A DNA stretch of 64,000 nucleotides, from positions 2,437,501 through 2,501,500 of the forward strand of contig JARHVA010002005.1 in the NCBI GenBank assembly GCA_037957365.1. The letters are read 5' to 3'. Below are positions 20,568 to 32,798 of the stretch, piece by piece. The notes below the pieces were generated by a model. The model was not told the DNA's origin and searched no databases. It was given only the letters and a program-made list of their open reading frames with translations. Made by a program: the position numbers and the translations under genes. Every line of letters begins with the position of its first letter. Position 1 is the first letter of the stretch. This stretch comes from Torreya grandis (lineage: Eukaryota; Streptophyta; Pinopsida; Cupressales; Taxaceae).

Positions 20568-23500
20568 ATGTCGAAAATTCAAAATTTGCTTTCAGATGGT
20601 GATAGATTAACAATTTTCAATTATTCAGATTGGAAACGATTGATGGAGGCTTCACTAGTGTTTAATGAGTTATGGGATATTGTTAAGAATGAAAATCCCA
20701 CATTGCCAACAGAATAGGCTAAGTTAGATATTTTCAATTTGCGTGATTCTAAGGCCTTAGCTCTTATTAAATGTTGTTGTACTCATGATACGTATGTTCA
20801 TATTGAAAATTCTCCTCATAGTTACACTACGTGGAAAACATTATCAGATTTGTATGATAAGAAACCTAAGCATAAGAAGATAGATATTCATATGGAGTTG
20901 TTTACTTTGTCATTAGATGAGGATGGGGATATGGGAGAATATATGTCTAAGTTGAAAAATATTACTACAGAGTACACTAAGGCTGGTTTTGGAAAACTAG
21001 ATGATGACCTCATAGTTACTGCTGCTTTGAAAGGACTACCAGGGTCCTATAGGAATTTTGTTGAAATCTTGCATGTCTCTGATAAGATCACAGGCATCAC
21101 CTTTGATAAGTTGGCTGAGTTGCTCATCCAACATGACCTCTCTCTACCCAAGAAATCCAAGAAAACTGAAGAAGCCCATGTTTTAGAGTCAAAACCTAGT
21201 TCATCTTCATCTGGGCATCAAAACAATAGAGGAAACAGTTATAGAGGGGGTCGAGGTTACAGAGGAGGCAGATATCAAAATAGAGGTAGGGGTCATTCAC
21301 ATAATCAACAATCTAATCAATCACATTCACATGAAACAAGTGATCGAGGACATGGTCACAATTCATATAGGGGCAGAGGTCGAGGTAGATCTGACATTCA
21401 GTGTCATAGATGTGGAAAATTTGGTCATATTGCCTCACAATGTAGGATTCCTTTTGATAAAATTCAGAGGCCACAAAAAGCGACTAAGACTAACTCTGCT
21501 CAATATGTCGATCATGACTATGATGAATATAGTAATGTTGCCCATGAATTTGCATTTACTTCTTTGGGGCACATTGATTATGTTGAATATGAGGCTAGAG
21601 ATGAGCTCACAGATGTATGGGTTTTAGACACAGGAGTAACCAAACACATGACATTTAGGAGAGATTTTTTTTGGTCTTATAAGGAAGCTTCTCTCTCTCC
21701 AGTTGCCTTAGCAGATAAGTCTATGCATACACCACTGGGACTTGGTTCTATTCGAATTCTTCTTCCTAATGGGTCTATAAAATACTTGGAGGATGTTTGG
21801 TATGTTCCCACATTGAAGAAACACTTACTTTATTTGGTAACTATTCAAAAGAAAGGTTATCAAATTGTGCTTGAAAATGGGCTCATTTACATCAATTCAG
21901 TGAAGGATAGTTATAAAACCATGTATACAGGATATGAAGATGGTAACTTGGTTAGATTGCATTGTAAGGTGCTTCCTCCAAATATAAAACTTGCAACAGT
22001 TGTTGATACAGGTACAGGTACTATGTCTACACAACGGTTATGGCATCTCTGCTATGGACATTTGAATATCCACTCTTTAGTGGATTTACAGAGATATGGT
22101 ATGGTGAATGGGTTGCCCACTTTTCACAAAGATAGTATTCTTTGTGAGTCATGTGTTTTGGGCAAATGAAATCAGAAAAAATTTCCTAAACAGTCATCTT
22201 AGAGAGCTAACAGATGTTTACAGTTAGTTCATAGTGATGTATGTGACATGAAAAAGTCATCCATTGGTGGGTGTAGATACTTTGTCTTGTTTATTGATAA
22301 CTTTTTTAGGATGACTTGTGTATTCTTTATGAAAAATAAATCTGAAGTTTTCGCTAAGTTTGTTGATTGGTTACACTTAGTCGAAAAAGAAACAGGTTCA
22401 CATTTGGCCACTCTTCGTTCAGATAATGGAGGTGAGTATACCTCTAATGAATTTTTAGACTATTGTCGAGAACATGGAATTCATCTACAATATAGTAATG
22501 CTTATACTCCACAACAAAATGGAGTATCTGAACGAATGAATAGAACTTTAGAGGGCACAACACGTGCCATGTTGCACTATAAACAGCTTGATGATAAGTT
22601 TTGGGCTGAAGCCGTTGGTACTGTAGTGTATTTGAGAAACAGGTCCCCCAAAGTTGCACTTTTGGGACAAACTCCATATGGTATGGGTTTAAACCCAAAG
22701 TTAAACACTTGAAAGTGTTTGGATGTCTTTGTTTTGCTTTGGTTCCTCCTAAACATAGAACTAAGTTAGAACCACGAAGTCGAAAATGCATCTTTTTTGG
22801 TTATTCTGAAGATAAAAAGGGGTTTCGTTTGCTTGCACAGGATTCAGGCAAATTCATAGTGAGTCGAGATGTAATATTTGATGAGTTTGGGACTATGAAC
22901 ACTGCAGAGATTGATTCTCAACTTGATAGATTAGAGAGGAAAAATGCAAAAAGAGATAAGGGTTTGAACAATGGGGATAACTCTTCGAAGTTATGGTATG
23001 AGACTCAAATTCCTTCACTTTCCTCTCTTTCATCTACAAGTTCATAGGTTGATGACTTAGAAATTATTGAAAATTCTCTAAGTCCCCCATCGAATGATAC
23101 ACCTAATGAGAATTCAAGAGTCCCTGATTTGAATAATTTGTCTAAGTATCCAAAATGGGCTCAAAGTACTTTTTCTGACTTGACAGCAGATGAAGTTGGT
23201 TTAACAGGGCCCAATAATTCTCGAAAATAGGTGAACTATGCTATGGTTGTTACTACTTCCACTGATCCATCCACTTTTGAGGAGGCATCTACTGAACATG
23301 TTTGGCAACAGGCAATGAAATGTGAGTATGATTTCATACTTAACAATAATACATGGGTTTTAGTTGATCCTCCTCCACATGTTAAACCCATCGGATGTAA
23401 ATGGGTTTATAGGACTAAGTATAAATCAGATGGTTCCATTGATAAACATAAGGCATGACTTGTTGCCAAAGGATATGCGCAACAAGAAGGTATTGATTAT

Positions 23501-24793
23501 GAGGAAACATTTGCACCAACTGCCAAATGGCACACTATTCGTATGGTACTTGCCTTAGCAGCACAAAATGGTTGGAAAGTACATCAGTTGGATGTTAAAA
23601 GTGCTTTTTAAAATGGTGATTTATAAGAAGAAGTCTATATGAAACAACCTCAGGGTTTTGAACAGGTGGGTGCTGAACACAAAGTGTGTAAATTGACAAA
23701 AGCTTTGTATGGGCTCAAACAGGCACCCAGGGCTTGGTATGAGAAAATGGATTCATACTTGAAATCCATTGGTTTTCATTGTAGTGAATCAGATGATACT
23801 CTCTATTTTCGAGTGCAGGGTAAGAAAATGGTGATATTAGTTCTCTATGTTGATGAATTGTTTATTGTAGGTAACGATGAAAATCATAACAAGTCTGTGA
23901 AGAAGGAATTAAAAGATGGGTTTGAGATGACAGATCTTGGACTTCTTCACTACTATCTAGGCATAAAGGTAACTTAGAAAGAGCACAGTATTTTCATTTC
24001 ACAATCTAAGTATATTTTTGAGTTATTAGAGAGGTTTGGCATGAGTGATTGCAAACCTGCCCTCACTCCCATGGAAAGTAACTTGAAATTGTCTAAAGAT
24101 GATAGTAGTGCCTTTTTTGATGGCACCACATATAGACAATTGGTGGGAGGTTTGATATATTTGATGACTACCAGGCCCGATATTTCATTTTCAGTTGGAA
24201 TTTTATCTAGGTTTATGCATGAGCCTAGAGAAATTCATTAGCATGCAGCAAAACGAGTACTTCGTTACCTTCAGGGAATGAAAACATATGGCCTTGAATA
24301 CCGCCGCAACAAGAACTTCAAACTTGTTGGATATTGTGATGCAGATTTTGGCAGATGTGTGGATGACAGAGTGTCAACCACAGGATACACTATGCATATG
24401 GGTTCAGCTGCCATTGCTTGGTGTTGTAAGAAGCAGGATACAGTGGCAAATTCATCAGTAGAATCAAAGTTTATTGCAGAATGGGATGCTTCTAGAGAAA
24501 TTGTTTACCTTTGTCGTATTCTTGAAGATCTTCAGGTTTCTCAGTTTGCTCCTACACAGTTATACATTGATAATTAGAGTGCAATCAAGATGTCCACGAA
24601 TCCAGTGTTTCATGCCAAAACAAAACATATGGATGCCAAATATCATTATCTGCGAATGCTGGTGGCAAAGAAAACTCTTGATCCAATATATTGCCCAACT
24701 GCAGATCAGACAGCTGATATCTTCACAAAACCCCTTGATAGAATCAAATTTGAAAAATTCAGAAAAATGCTTGGTATGTGTCCAAAGACCTGA
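20568..24793 (+). pseudogene. Copia-2 gag-pol polyprotein, inactivated
   Basis: ATG at 20568 (MSKIQNLLSDGD) opens a UBN2-type gag (WKTLSDLYDK, LKGLPGSYRNFVE), an RG-rich stretch and an intact knuckle CHRCGKFGHIASQC (21402-21443). The protease reads LDTGVTKHMT (D at 21627). Integrase has HLCYGH, CESC, HSDVCD, LRSDNGGEY and NGVSERMNRT (D, D, E present). RT has SAF, then [17 protein letters not shown], and YVDE at 23846-23857, where active elements have YVDD. RNase H keeps GYCDADF but has SVESKFIA where STEAEY is usual. In-frame stops begin at 20715, 22167, 22200, 23045, 23228, 23456, 23609, 23624, 23975, 24239 and 24575; a +1-type frameshift lies near 22682-22692. The frame otherwise runs to TGA at 24791. 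Confidence 0.95.
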
Positions 24794-24803
24794 CTTTGGA
24801 TCA

Positions 24804-24813
24804 TAGGGGGGTT
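24804..24813 (+). promoter_or_regulatory. Copia-2 polypurine tract
   Basis: ATAGGGGGGTT-like G run immediately before the 3' LTR; primes plus-strand DNA synthesis. Confidence 0.8.
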
Positions 24814-25192
24814 TGTTAGGACTTGTTCCAAAGTCTTAATGTTAGGTTAATTTTTTGGTAGAAAATAATTTACTATTGTAAATGGGGCATGCATCTTTTA
24901 TAAAGACACCCCCATAAAATAAATAAACTTAGTTTAATTATTAGGTAGTTTTATTGTTTATGTTTATTAATTAGATTTGCTTTACGGGTTGTTTTCCCGT
25001 ATTTAGTTGGTTATTGGATTAGTTGTTTTTACCGGTCATTGGTAAAAACTATATAAATCCATATTTGCATTGTGAAAGGGTTAACGGAGTAAAGGCACCC
25101 TTATGTAATTGTTATTTTGAAATTAATAAAATACTTGTGCACTCACACTAAGCGGGGACAAGGTTCAATCTATTTTGATCCTAGAGTTATCA
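24814..25192 (+). repeat. Copia-2 3' LTR
   Basis: 379 bp, starting TGTTAGGACTTG and ending CTAGAGTTATCA. It differs from the 5' LTR by a C/T and a G/A near the start, one substitution and a 1-bp indel near 25143-25146, and two changes near the end. Confidence 0.95.
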
Positions 25193-25197
25193 CTCTC
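25193..25197 (+). repeat. Copia-2 target-site duplication, right
   Basis: CTCTC, identical to 18819-18823. Confidence 0.93.
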
Positions 25198-25529
25198 AAA
25201 CACAAAAAACAACCAATGATTCAACCACATCATCTAATACAACACATTTAGATATAATCAGTGAACCCACATTAACTAAAACTCAACTGAACATCCCTTA
25301 ACAACATCAATTTCAATGCACTTCCACTACACCCTAAAAGGATTTACTTCAATTCTATGCACCTTTATTCAATAAAATTATAATGAGATATGAAAAATAG
25401 GATCCTATAGCTAATCTTTCACATCTCCCATCCCAAATCCCTTTCTTAGAACTAATGAGAACTTCTCCTTGTCATCATAATTAGATAATGCAAAATTTAT
25501 TAAAAATTAACATACCTCATCCCCCACCC
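25198..25529. other. No recognisable feature
   Basis: A+T-rich continuation of the Copia-2 target. It may be the upstream (gag) part of the gypsy remnant that follows, but I cannot read a gag motif in it. Confidence 0.4.
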
Positions 25530-26080
25530 ATGGGGAAAGAAGATACTTTGTTGGGATCTGAAGATAGCATCCTTCAACAATTTATACTTCTCTATCCATG
25601 TTGATGAAATGGTACATACTTCTCTTTCACTCAAATTACCTAGCTCTTCAATTATTCCCGATGAGATATTGCATCATGTAAATGATTCTCCATTGTTCAT
25701 TAACATCCAAATAAGAGATATATAAGTTAAATGTGCATTAATAGATGAAGGTTCAAGCACTTCTATGCCTTCCCTTTATTTAATTAAAACACTTGGATAT
25801 TATGAATGTAATATTAAATCTACTCAAAGTACATGTCAAGGATATTATAGAATAAATGCCTTCATTAGGGTGTGTTTGGATTCCTATCACAATTCCCCAT
25901 ATCATAGTGCATGTCAAATTCATGATATTTAAATTTACACTATTATTTATCATTTTACTTGGTCAAAATTGGACACACAGCATGAGAGCCATAGCCTCGT
26001 CAACATGCCAATGTGTAAGTTTCCCTATAGTGGTGCTATATACAAGATTCAAGGAGATACCAATAATTTAAATTTTGAAC
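25530..26080 (+). pseudogene. Ty3/gypsy protease remnant
   Basis: The + strand reads SLKLPSSSIIPDEILHHV, then CALIDEGSSTSMPSLYLIK around the retropepsin active site (D at 25744; D-E-G), a form seen in several plant gypsy proteases. After a frame change near 25855 comes LLGQNWTHSMRAIASST, the counterpart of the conserved LLGRPW.H..GAV.SS block that closes this domain. A stop and a frameshift make it a pseudogene. Upstream gag and downstream RT are not recognisable nearby. Confidence 0.65.
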
Positions 26081-26199
26081 AATTCCAAGAATGAGGTGTT
26101 TTAAAAATACTTACCCTATAACCTTTACCTAGCATACTATTTCATGAATCACAACACTTTAATTACCCTGTCAACTCTATTATAGGTTACAATGGTCAC

Positions 26200-27655
26200 C
26201 CTGAATTAATAGGCAACATACCACCTAATCTCTTAGATTTAAACAATGATGAACCAGATGAGATCAATATGAAAATCAAAACTTTCAATCTCTCTCCTCA
26301 CATAATCACTCAATTACCTCCTTCTCTGTGACGTCGGTCTCATAAAAACCATTAGATAAAAATCATGTCACTCTAACAAAAACTAAACATTTCATTCACC
26401 ATGTTAAAAATGATTGTACTATTGATATTTGCACTCTTGATTACGATGATGAATATTATTTAGATGATCCCTTTTTAGATAGATTTATTCAAGCTAAAAA
26501 TGTGGAGATACTTAGATATATTTCATCTTTATAACATTCTCTTAGTTATATTCATGTATTTCCTTCTCTTGCTATAATACTTGTTATCAGTTATTCTTTT
26601 TCTGATTTTCACAAGTTTGATATGGAACACATACACACTATTAATCCTTTAGTCACTATTAAACCTCTTAAAATTATGCTTCTTGACCATGTTATGATAG
26701 TACCATATCGGTTCACTAGATAATTTGATCATTCCATCTTACTTCCTTTAATGACATCAATTACACTATGCCAACCTACTTTGAGCTCGTCTCTTGAAAC
26801 AACCCAACTACATCATGATCTTATTACAAGTTTTTCTCTTATTAGTGATGGCATAATACCTTTGGCTAAGCTTGACCCTCTATATGTATGATGTGTAGAA
26901 GAGCCATATTGTGAGATTCATAGAGATGTCAGTCATTGGGCCAAGGATTATCGTGCACATCAGAAACAAAAATCTTCATGATCTAATTCTACTACAAATA
27001 TTTGACCTTTATATTTTACTCCTAGATTTAGTTTTTGCTTCCATGTCACACGTACACATTATTAAACTCACTACAGATAGCTTTAATAGTACATTAATAC
27101 ACTTCATCTAGAGAAGGCACATTCTAAAAATAAGAGCCTACCTTCCCCTAAGATACTTCCAGAATAAATCCCTAAATATGGGGAAGTTTATTGTCTTTGG
27201 CATCAATGTACTACACATCATATAGATACAAGTTGATTACTATATTAACATTTTCATGATTTTACACAACCTACGCCTTCACTGGCTCAATTGCATACTC
27301 TAGGACATTTGTGTATAAAGTCTCAACCTTATATGTAGCTCACATTTACTCACATATCTAAGGATATTCATCACATCATGACATCAATTCCTTGCATTGA
27401 GTATCCCTCTCAGAAACTATCCCATGAACATCATTCTTCTTCTAGCATACCCACTTTCTTAATCGAGACAATGTAACAAGAAGTATTTTCATGACTCTCT
27501 ACAAAGATTGATGATACTTTGATTAAAGTTAGAGTATAATTACACAAGGATGTATTAGATGTTATGGATGATGTTTGACACAAAATTTATCAGTACTTGT
27601 GAACACATCATGGTGTTTCATCACATTATTTATTACAATCTCATATGATTGAGAT
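26200..27655 (+). pseudogene. Decayed reading frame with two CHHC motifs
   Basis: Long stretches of one + frame are readable with scattered stops: LDYDDEYYLDDPFLDRFI, FDMEHIHTINPLVTIKPL, SILLPLMTSITLCQPTLS, then a zinc-like motif CEIHRDVSHWAKDY at 26910-26951 (C-x2-H-x4-H, last Cys replaced by Tyr). A second, CLWHQCTTHHIDTS, lies at 27192-27233 (C-x2-H-x4-H-x4, last Cys replaced by Ser), followed by SLAQLHTLGHLCI and IDDTLIKVRV. C-H-H-C motifs of this type occur near the gag C-terminus of some plant gypsy elements, so this is probably retroelement protein that belongs with the protease upstream. I cannot assign a function with confidence. Confidence 0.45.
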
Positions 27656-28721
27656 TTGATTTATGAGCATATATTGATTTTATGTTTTAATTATCACTTA
27701 GAAATGTTTCATGGATCAAATTCGATTTCATTTATTTTTCCCTTATTTTTCTTTAGGATGGTTTATTTTTATGCTTGTTATGTCATTTGTTTGAATAAAG
27801 ATAGTTATTATTGTGACATGATTCTAAATCCACACCCATTTAATATCATATCTTTACTATATGATCCAATAGCAAGCATATTTCTCATTGTATCAATACA
27901 TACACATATCTATTTGATATTTATTTTTATCTTATTTTACCTTCATACAAGCACACATATGGTTAGTTTTGAGATCACATACTTGTTTGTGGGTAAGCCT
28001 AATTATTTAACAAGCTAACAAAATCTCTAGATATTTTGTTTCCTGTACCCAAAGCCTAAAGCTTATATGTGTTTGTCACTTTTATCACTCATTTTTGGTT
28101 ATTTTGAATCTATATGGAGGAGGAATAAAAAAAGACATAAAAAGTTAGAAACCAAGTCATTTAAATAAAAGGCAACGATAAAAAGACAAAAATATACATT
28201 CAAAAGTCAAAATCATGCCAAAAGATGTGATTGGTATATTAACACATATTTTATTCCTAGTCGAATCTCAAACTCCATAGTTGGCCTCATGATAGAGCCG
28301 AGGTCCATTGGGGTGTGGTAGGCCAGTGGACTAGGATAGGAAGTCTCAAATTCCTCTATCTAGCTAACTACTTACTCATGCAAGCACCCAATCTTCATAG
28401 TAGATTGATGGATTTGTAAGGGGTTCTAAAGAACGGAGAACACATTGTGGGAAGGTATATTTTACTTTTCTTATATATATAACCTTCATGAGATGATATT
28501 AGTACTACACTTATTCACCTACAAAGTTTTGTGTTTATTGCAAACAAATATCTTTTGAATTTAGAATCCAATAAATTCTTAGCACTTAGTATGTCTCATG
28601 CCTAATAAGGTTTATTACAAATGCATATGCCATACTTTCCCATTCCCTCTTTCATTACAACATTCCCAGTATTCCTCCTTGATGAGTATTGTTTGTTAGA
28701 TGATCATACCCCTTTGATTCT
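27656..28721. other. No supported gene
   Basis: An open frame of 120 codons (27656-28018, +) is hydrophobic and phenylalanine/isoleucine-rich, as A+T-rich noncoding DNA often is; I see no family motif. The rest shows nothing recognisable. Confidence 0.45.
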
Positions 28722-28723
28722 AT

Positions 28724-28886
28724 TTTTGTGAGTTGCAATGTAAGACCTTAGATAAGACCAGACCTTCCTCACAAAAATTCCCTTACTCTCCATAATTATT
28801 TCTCATTATTATCATTTACATCATTGGTTTACATTTTGTGAGTTGTAGTGTAAGACTATGGATAGAACCATGCCTTCCTCACAAAT
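28724..28886 (+). repeat. Direct repeat, period about 110 bp, two copies
   Basis: 'ttttgtgagttg(c/t)a(a/g)tgtaagac' to 'ccttcctcacaaa' occurs at 28724-28776 and 28834-28886. Each copy begins and ends with complementary words (ttgtgag ... ctcacaa), so each could form a hairpin. Confidence 0.8.
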
Positions 28887-29032
28887 TATCCTCAAGCTTC
28901 ATACCATGTTCAGTCACAAAATACCTATACTGTTTCTAAACAACTAATAAACATAAAATCTGAAATTTTCTACTCGTCATTTCATTTACCATTTTACCTT
29001 TAATTTAATTATTGAAATTAAATTATTTCATG

Positions 29033-29262
29033 TTTTACATGCTTCCCAACTTGCTTTAGTATATTTTAGATTTCATTCTATTATTATCCTTTATTTTTGT
29101 TTTACACACTTCTCAACTTAATCTAGTGTGTTTTACATTTCATTCCATTTTTATCATTTATTTATGTTTTACATACTTTTCAACTTAATTTAGTGTGTTT
29201 AACATATTTTATTAACATTTTACACATTTTACAACATGATTTAGTGTGTTTTACATTTTATT
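29033..29262 (+). repeat. Imperfect tandem repeat, about four units of 50-67 bp
   Basis: The unit 'ttttacayacttytcaacttaatytagtgtgttt' recurs at about 29033, 29099, 29166 and 29218, separated by T-rich spacers. Confidence 0.8.
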
Positions 29263-29444
29263 TTTTCATGAGATCTAGTATATTTTACTTTACATTTTTT
29301 TCTATCATTATATTTAACCATGCATTTATTCACAATTACTAGAAAAGAATAACAAATATATCATACATTTTTTCATATCATATATAAAAAATTTAAACAC
29401 ATGCTAAAGAGAAAATACATACATCCATAACACCCATGAGGCAT

Positions 29445-29449
<5 letters not shown>

Positions 29450-29512
<63 letters not shown>
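29450..29512 (+). repeat. (TA)n microsatellite
   Basis: About 62 bp of uninterrupted TA dinucleotides. Confidence 0.97.
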
Positions 29513-29516
<4 letters not shown>

Positions 29517-32500
29517 TTAATACAATATAATAACATGTTGTAAGCATAATACAATATCAACTGTATAGCTATGGTCCACCCAACCATAAAAATATATCTC
29601 TAAGTAGGTCACCCATAAGTTTAAGGATTTTCTCTCATTATCTATCTCAGGAGTATGACAAATAATAAGATTACCTATAATAGGAAGTCCTAAGATTACG
29701 TGGACATAGTCCAGGTTGATACCCACCTCAATGGTATCCCCCATCCACCACCCACCTAAAAGTGTTGGTTAGCCATTCCCATGTCCTTACGAACATAGAG
29801 ACTAAGTCAACACTCAAAGGAATACAGTGTATCTATATAATACCTCTAAAGTCTAAAATTGTCAATTGTGCATGATTGTTGGCTGTCAATCTATCTAATA
29901 AGTCTAGTAACTAGACTACATCTACCAATTGCTAGAGACTCCATATTTACAAAATATCAAATAACAAAGCATGTATTAGCCCTTGATATCAGATAATTAT
30001 GAAATTACATTTACAAAAATTAACAATATAGACATTTAAATCAAAATTAAATACTTTATCAACCTATTTTATTATTTTCTCAACATTTTATACTATATAT
30101 ACCATATAACTAATTATGCTAGCCATGAATAAATTTTTTACTAGGTCAACCATATATCTATGTTAGCCATTGTTAAAATCAAACTAAATTGATAAATTTA
30201 TATGAAGTTAGCTAGCTACATCAACCACTCCATATGCAGTTAGATAGATAACCCTACTATTTCAGCAACTCTATACGAATTCAATCATTTATTAAAATTA
30301 CATTGGCCACCCAAATACATTACTTAATTGGCCAAGATGTACATGGTCATCTACCTATACACTATTTGATTATATTGGCCCTTATACACATAATCAATTA
30401 GCTATTGACTAACTAGATCAACTTGATACTATGCAATAAACCATTATAAAAAAAAGCTAATTTATAACTACATCAACTAGGCCTATCCCATTCATTAATA
30501 CCCTAGGCATTAATGACCCTCTTTGACCCCTTCCCATTGTTCATCTTAATTCCTGCTCTCCCATAATTTTTTTTAGGGTAAATTCCACTACATAGATTTG
30601 CCCTAGTACCTTTCTTTTCAAATCTACAATATTTTACAATTAAGAATGATAAAAAATTGATTTTAGTACATCCCATACCTGGACCATGCTCATAATAACT
30701 ATTATGTGTCCTTACCTCATGCTCTTTACATTCGTACCATGATCTCTCTCATCACTCCTCTAGGTCACTCAGAGCTCTAGTTTTTTAAAATAGTAAATTT
30801 ACAAATGAATAGTTAAAGTTTTGTTTATATTTGAATTTTACAAATTCTTTAAGTAACAATTATTTACTAAAACATTATGTGTTTTGCTCATAACTATGTT
30901 TCTACAACCCATTTTTCCAAACTGTAAAAATTTCTAAAATCTTGATAATGTAGATATTTTTTCTATATTCACCCCATACTTTTGTAAAAAATTTAAATTT
31001 TAGATTATTTTTTAGGTTGTCTAATATTTCGTACATTAGACATCTCTTTCATTTGCTTCACAGGGAACTTATATTCTATAACAATAAGGTAAGTGAAGGT
31101 ATGCATTTTTTAATTCTTTATTTTCATATATTTTTCACTTTTTAATGAAATTTCTTAGCTCAATGTTGTGTGTTTCTTTGTTCTTTCTTGAATCACCATT
31201 ACCTATTACAACTTCATGACACATGATGAGATTTGAGTGGGTTATACACATAATATTCTAAAACTTTATCATATATTGATGATTTCTCTCTTGTAGGAAC
31301 TTATCGAGTTTCGATCACTCTGAGTGCATGCCTTAAAGGGTGCAATGAAAAAGGGGTGGGTAGACCTTTGGTGCTTCTCAAGATTGTTGGTCCCTATACC
31401 ATTACCTAAAACAACTACATGTCACTTTTATCTAACTCCCTAAGTAATTAAAACCCATTTATCTACTCTTATAGGCAATTCACCTTCTAAAATAGCCCCT
31501 AACTAAGCATAGACCTCTTTTCTTAAGTTTATTACTATGTCAGCCCGATCAATCTTGTTAGGAATTGAACATATGTCACAGAACTACATCAGCCCAAACC
31601 AACCTAGTTTGAAACCTAATGACTATTTTTTCTACCTAACAAGATCAAGCTGGTCGATCTTATCAGATAAATTCTCAAGTTGGTTAAGGTCAATACTTGG
31701 TTATAAATACCTCCTTCATTTCAATCTAAATTGAGGAAAATTCATTTTCACATTGTTATAACTTGTAATTCTACTGATTCTACACTTGAGGAGTCATTGT
31801 TTAAGGGTTTTCCTTGGAGGGAAAGAAGCTTGTCTTGTGGGAAAGTCTTGGATGTAAAATAGGAGTCTTTTAGCCTAAAGCTAATTTCTATAATGTGATC
31901 CTTACAAATCCATACCAACCTCTTTCAAATCACCATTTTCTGAGATAAATATTGAGGCACGATAGGTTCAATTCAAGATAAGTATTCCTAACTTTTACTC
32001 TTTCATTTGGTAGTTAGATATTGCAAAAATTAACAAGATGAATGTTTTACTCTTTCATTAATTTACCTCTACATTGACTTGAGCGGAGTTATCTTTGCAT
32101 TCTTTATTCTTTTGTTTGACTATCATGTTTTGTGCCATAATCTTGAGTGACTAATAGATTAGATTTATTTTATGTATTGTAGGCCTAGCTAGGGTTATTG
32201 CATAATGTCATTTATCTAGAGGATTTAGAACCTCTCCTTTGGTGTTGTGTGGTAAGAGATTCTTTAGTTAGGTTTAATAGATCTGAATTGGTTATGTCTA
32301 GATATAAATAGCATGCAATGAATTTTTTGGTTAGATTACCTTCTTTGAGCTTGGAATCCATTAAGTAGGATAAGTGACAAATCCATCCTAATTTATTGCA
32401 TACAAATAACACATTTGTAAGTGCATTAGAGATAACAAAGTTTTACATACACATCAATGATTTTAAAATGTAACCTAGATCAAATTTTTAAACTTTATGG

Positions 32501-32798
32501 GTACAACTTGAATGCATGGGATGTTGGGTTATGTTGCAGGTCTAATGATTAACCATGTCACCTTTGCGTAATCTACAAGTGATGTAGTTGTTTATTTATT
32601 TTTAGTTATGTGGTTGATAAATTGTAGCCTATAAACTACTATGGTTCAATTAATTATGCACATCATTTATAAAATAATTGAAAATATGCAGACAAAATAT
32701 GCAAAGTATAGGAAATTATGTTGAAATATGTATGCAATAGGGGTTACATCAAACAAACATGTGGAATTTTCAAGGTAGTGATCTATCCAAGTAGTACT
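29513..32798. other. A+T-rich DNA without a recognised gene
   Basis: No coding frame with family motifs, no LTR pair and no RNA gene that I can support. A TATAAATA word near 31703 lies before a polyadenylation-poor stretch and could be LTR debris, but no partner copy is in the window. Confidence 0.45.

Larger units (their letters stand above)
18824..25192 (+). mobile_element. Copia-2: young, structurally complete Copia element with dead gag-pol
   Basis: 5' LTR 18824-19203, tRNA-iMet primer binding site at 19205, long leader to 20567, gag-pol 20568-24793, polypurine tract just before 24814, 3' LTR 24814-25192, and perfect CTCTC target-site duplications. The two LTRs differ by about five substitutions and one 1-bp indel (about 98.7% identical by eye). 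Coding order is gag, protease, integrase, RT, RNase H. The coding region has eleven in-frame stops, one frameshift and a changed RT active site. Very few insertions this young carry so many lesions. Confidence 0.95.

Noticed and set aside
27656..28018. Hydrophobic open frame of 120 codons that could be called a membrane protein
   Set aside because: T-rich DNA gives Phe/Ile/Leu-rich frames by chance; no start context, homology motif or neighbour supports it.
32794..32798. GTACT as target-site duplication of the Tat-like element
   Set aside because: No matching 5-mer is found near the approximate 3' LTR end at 46026.
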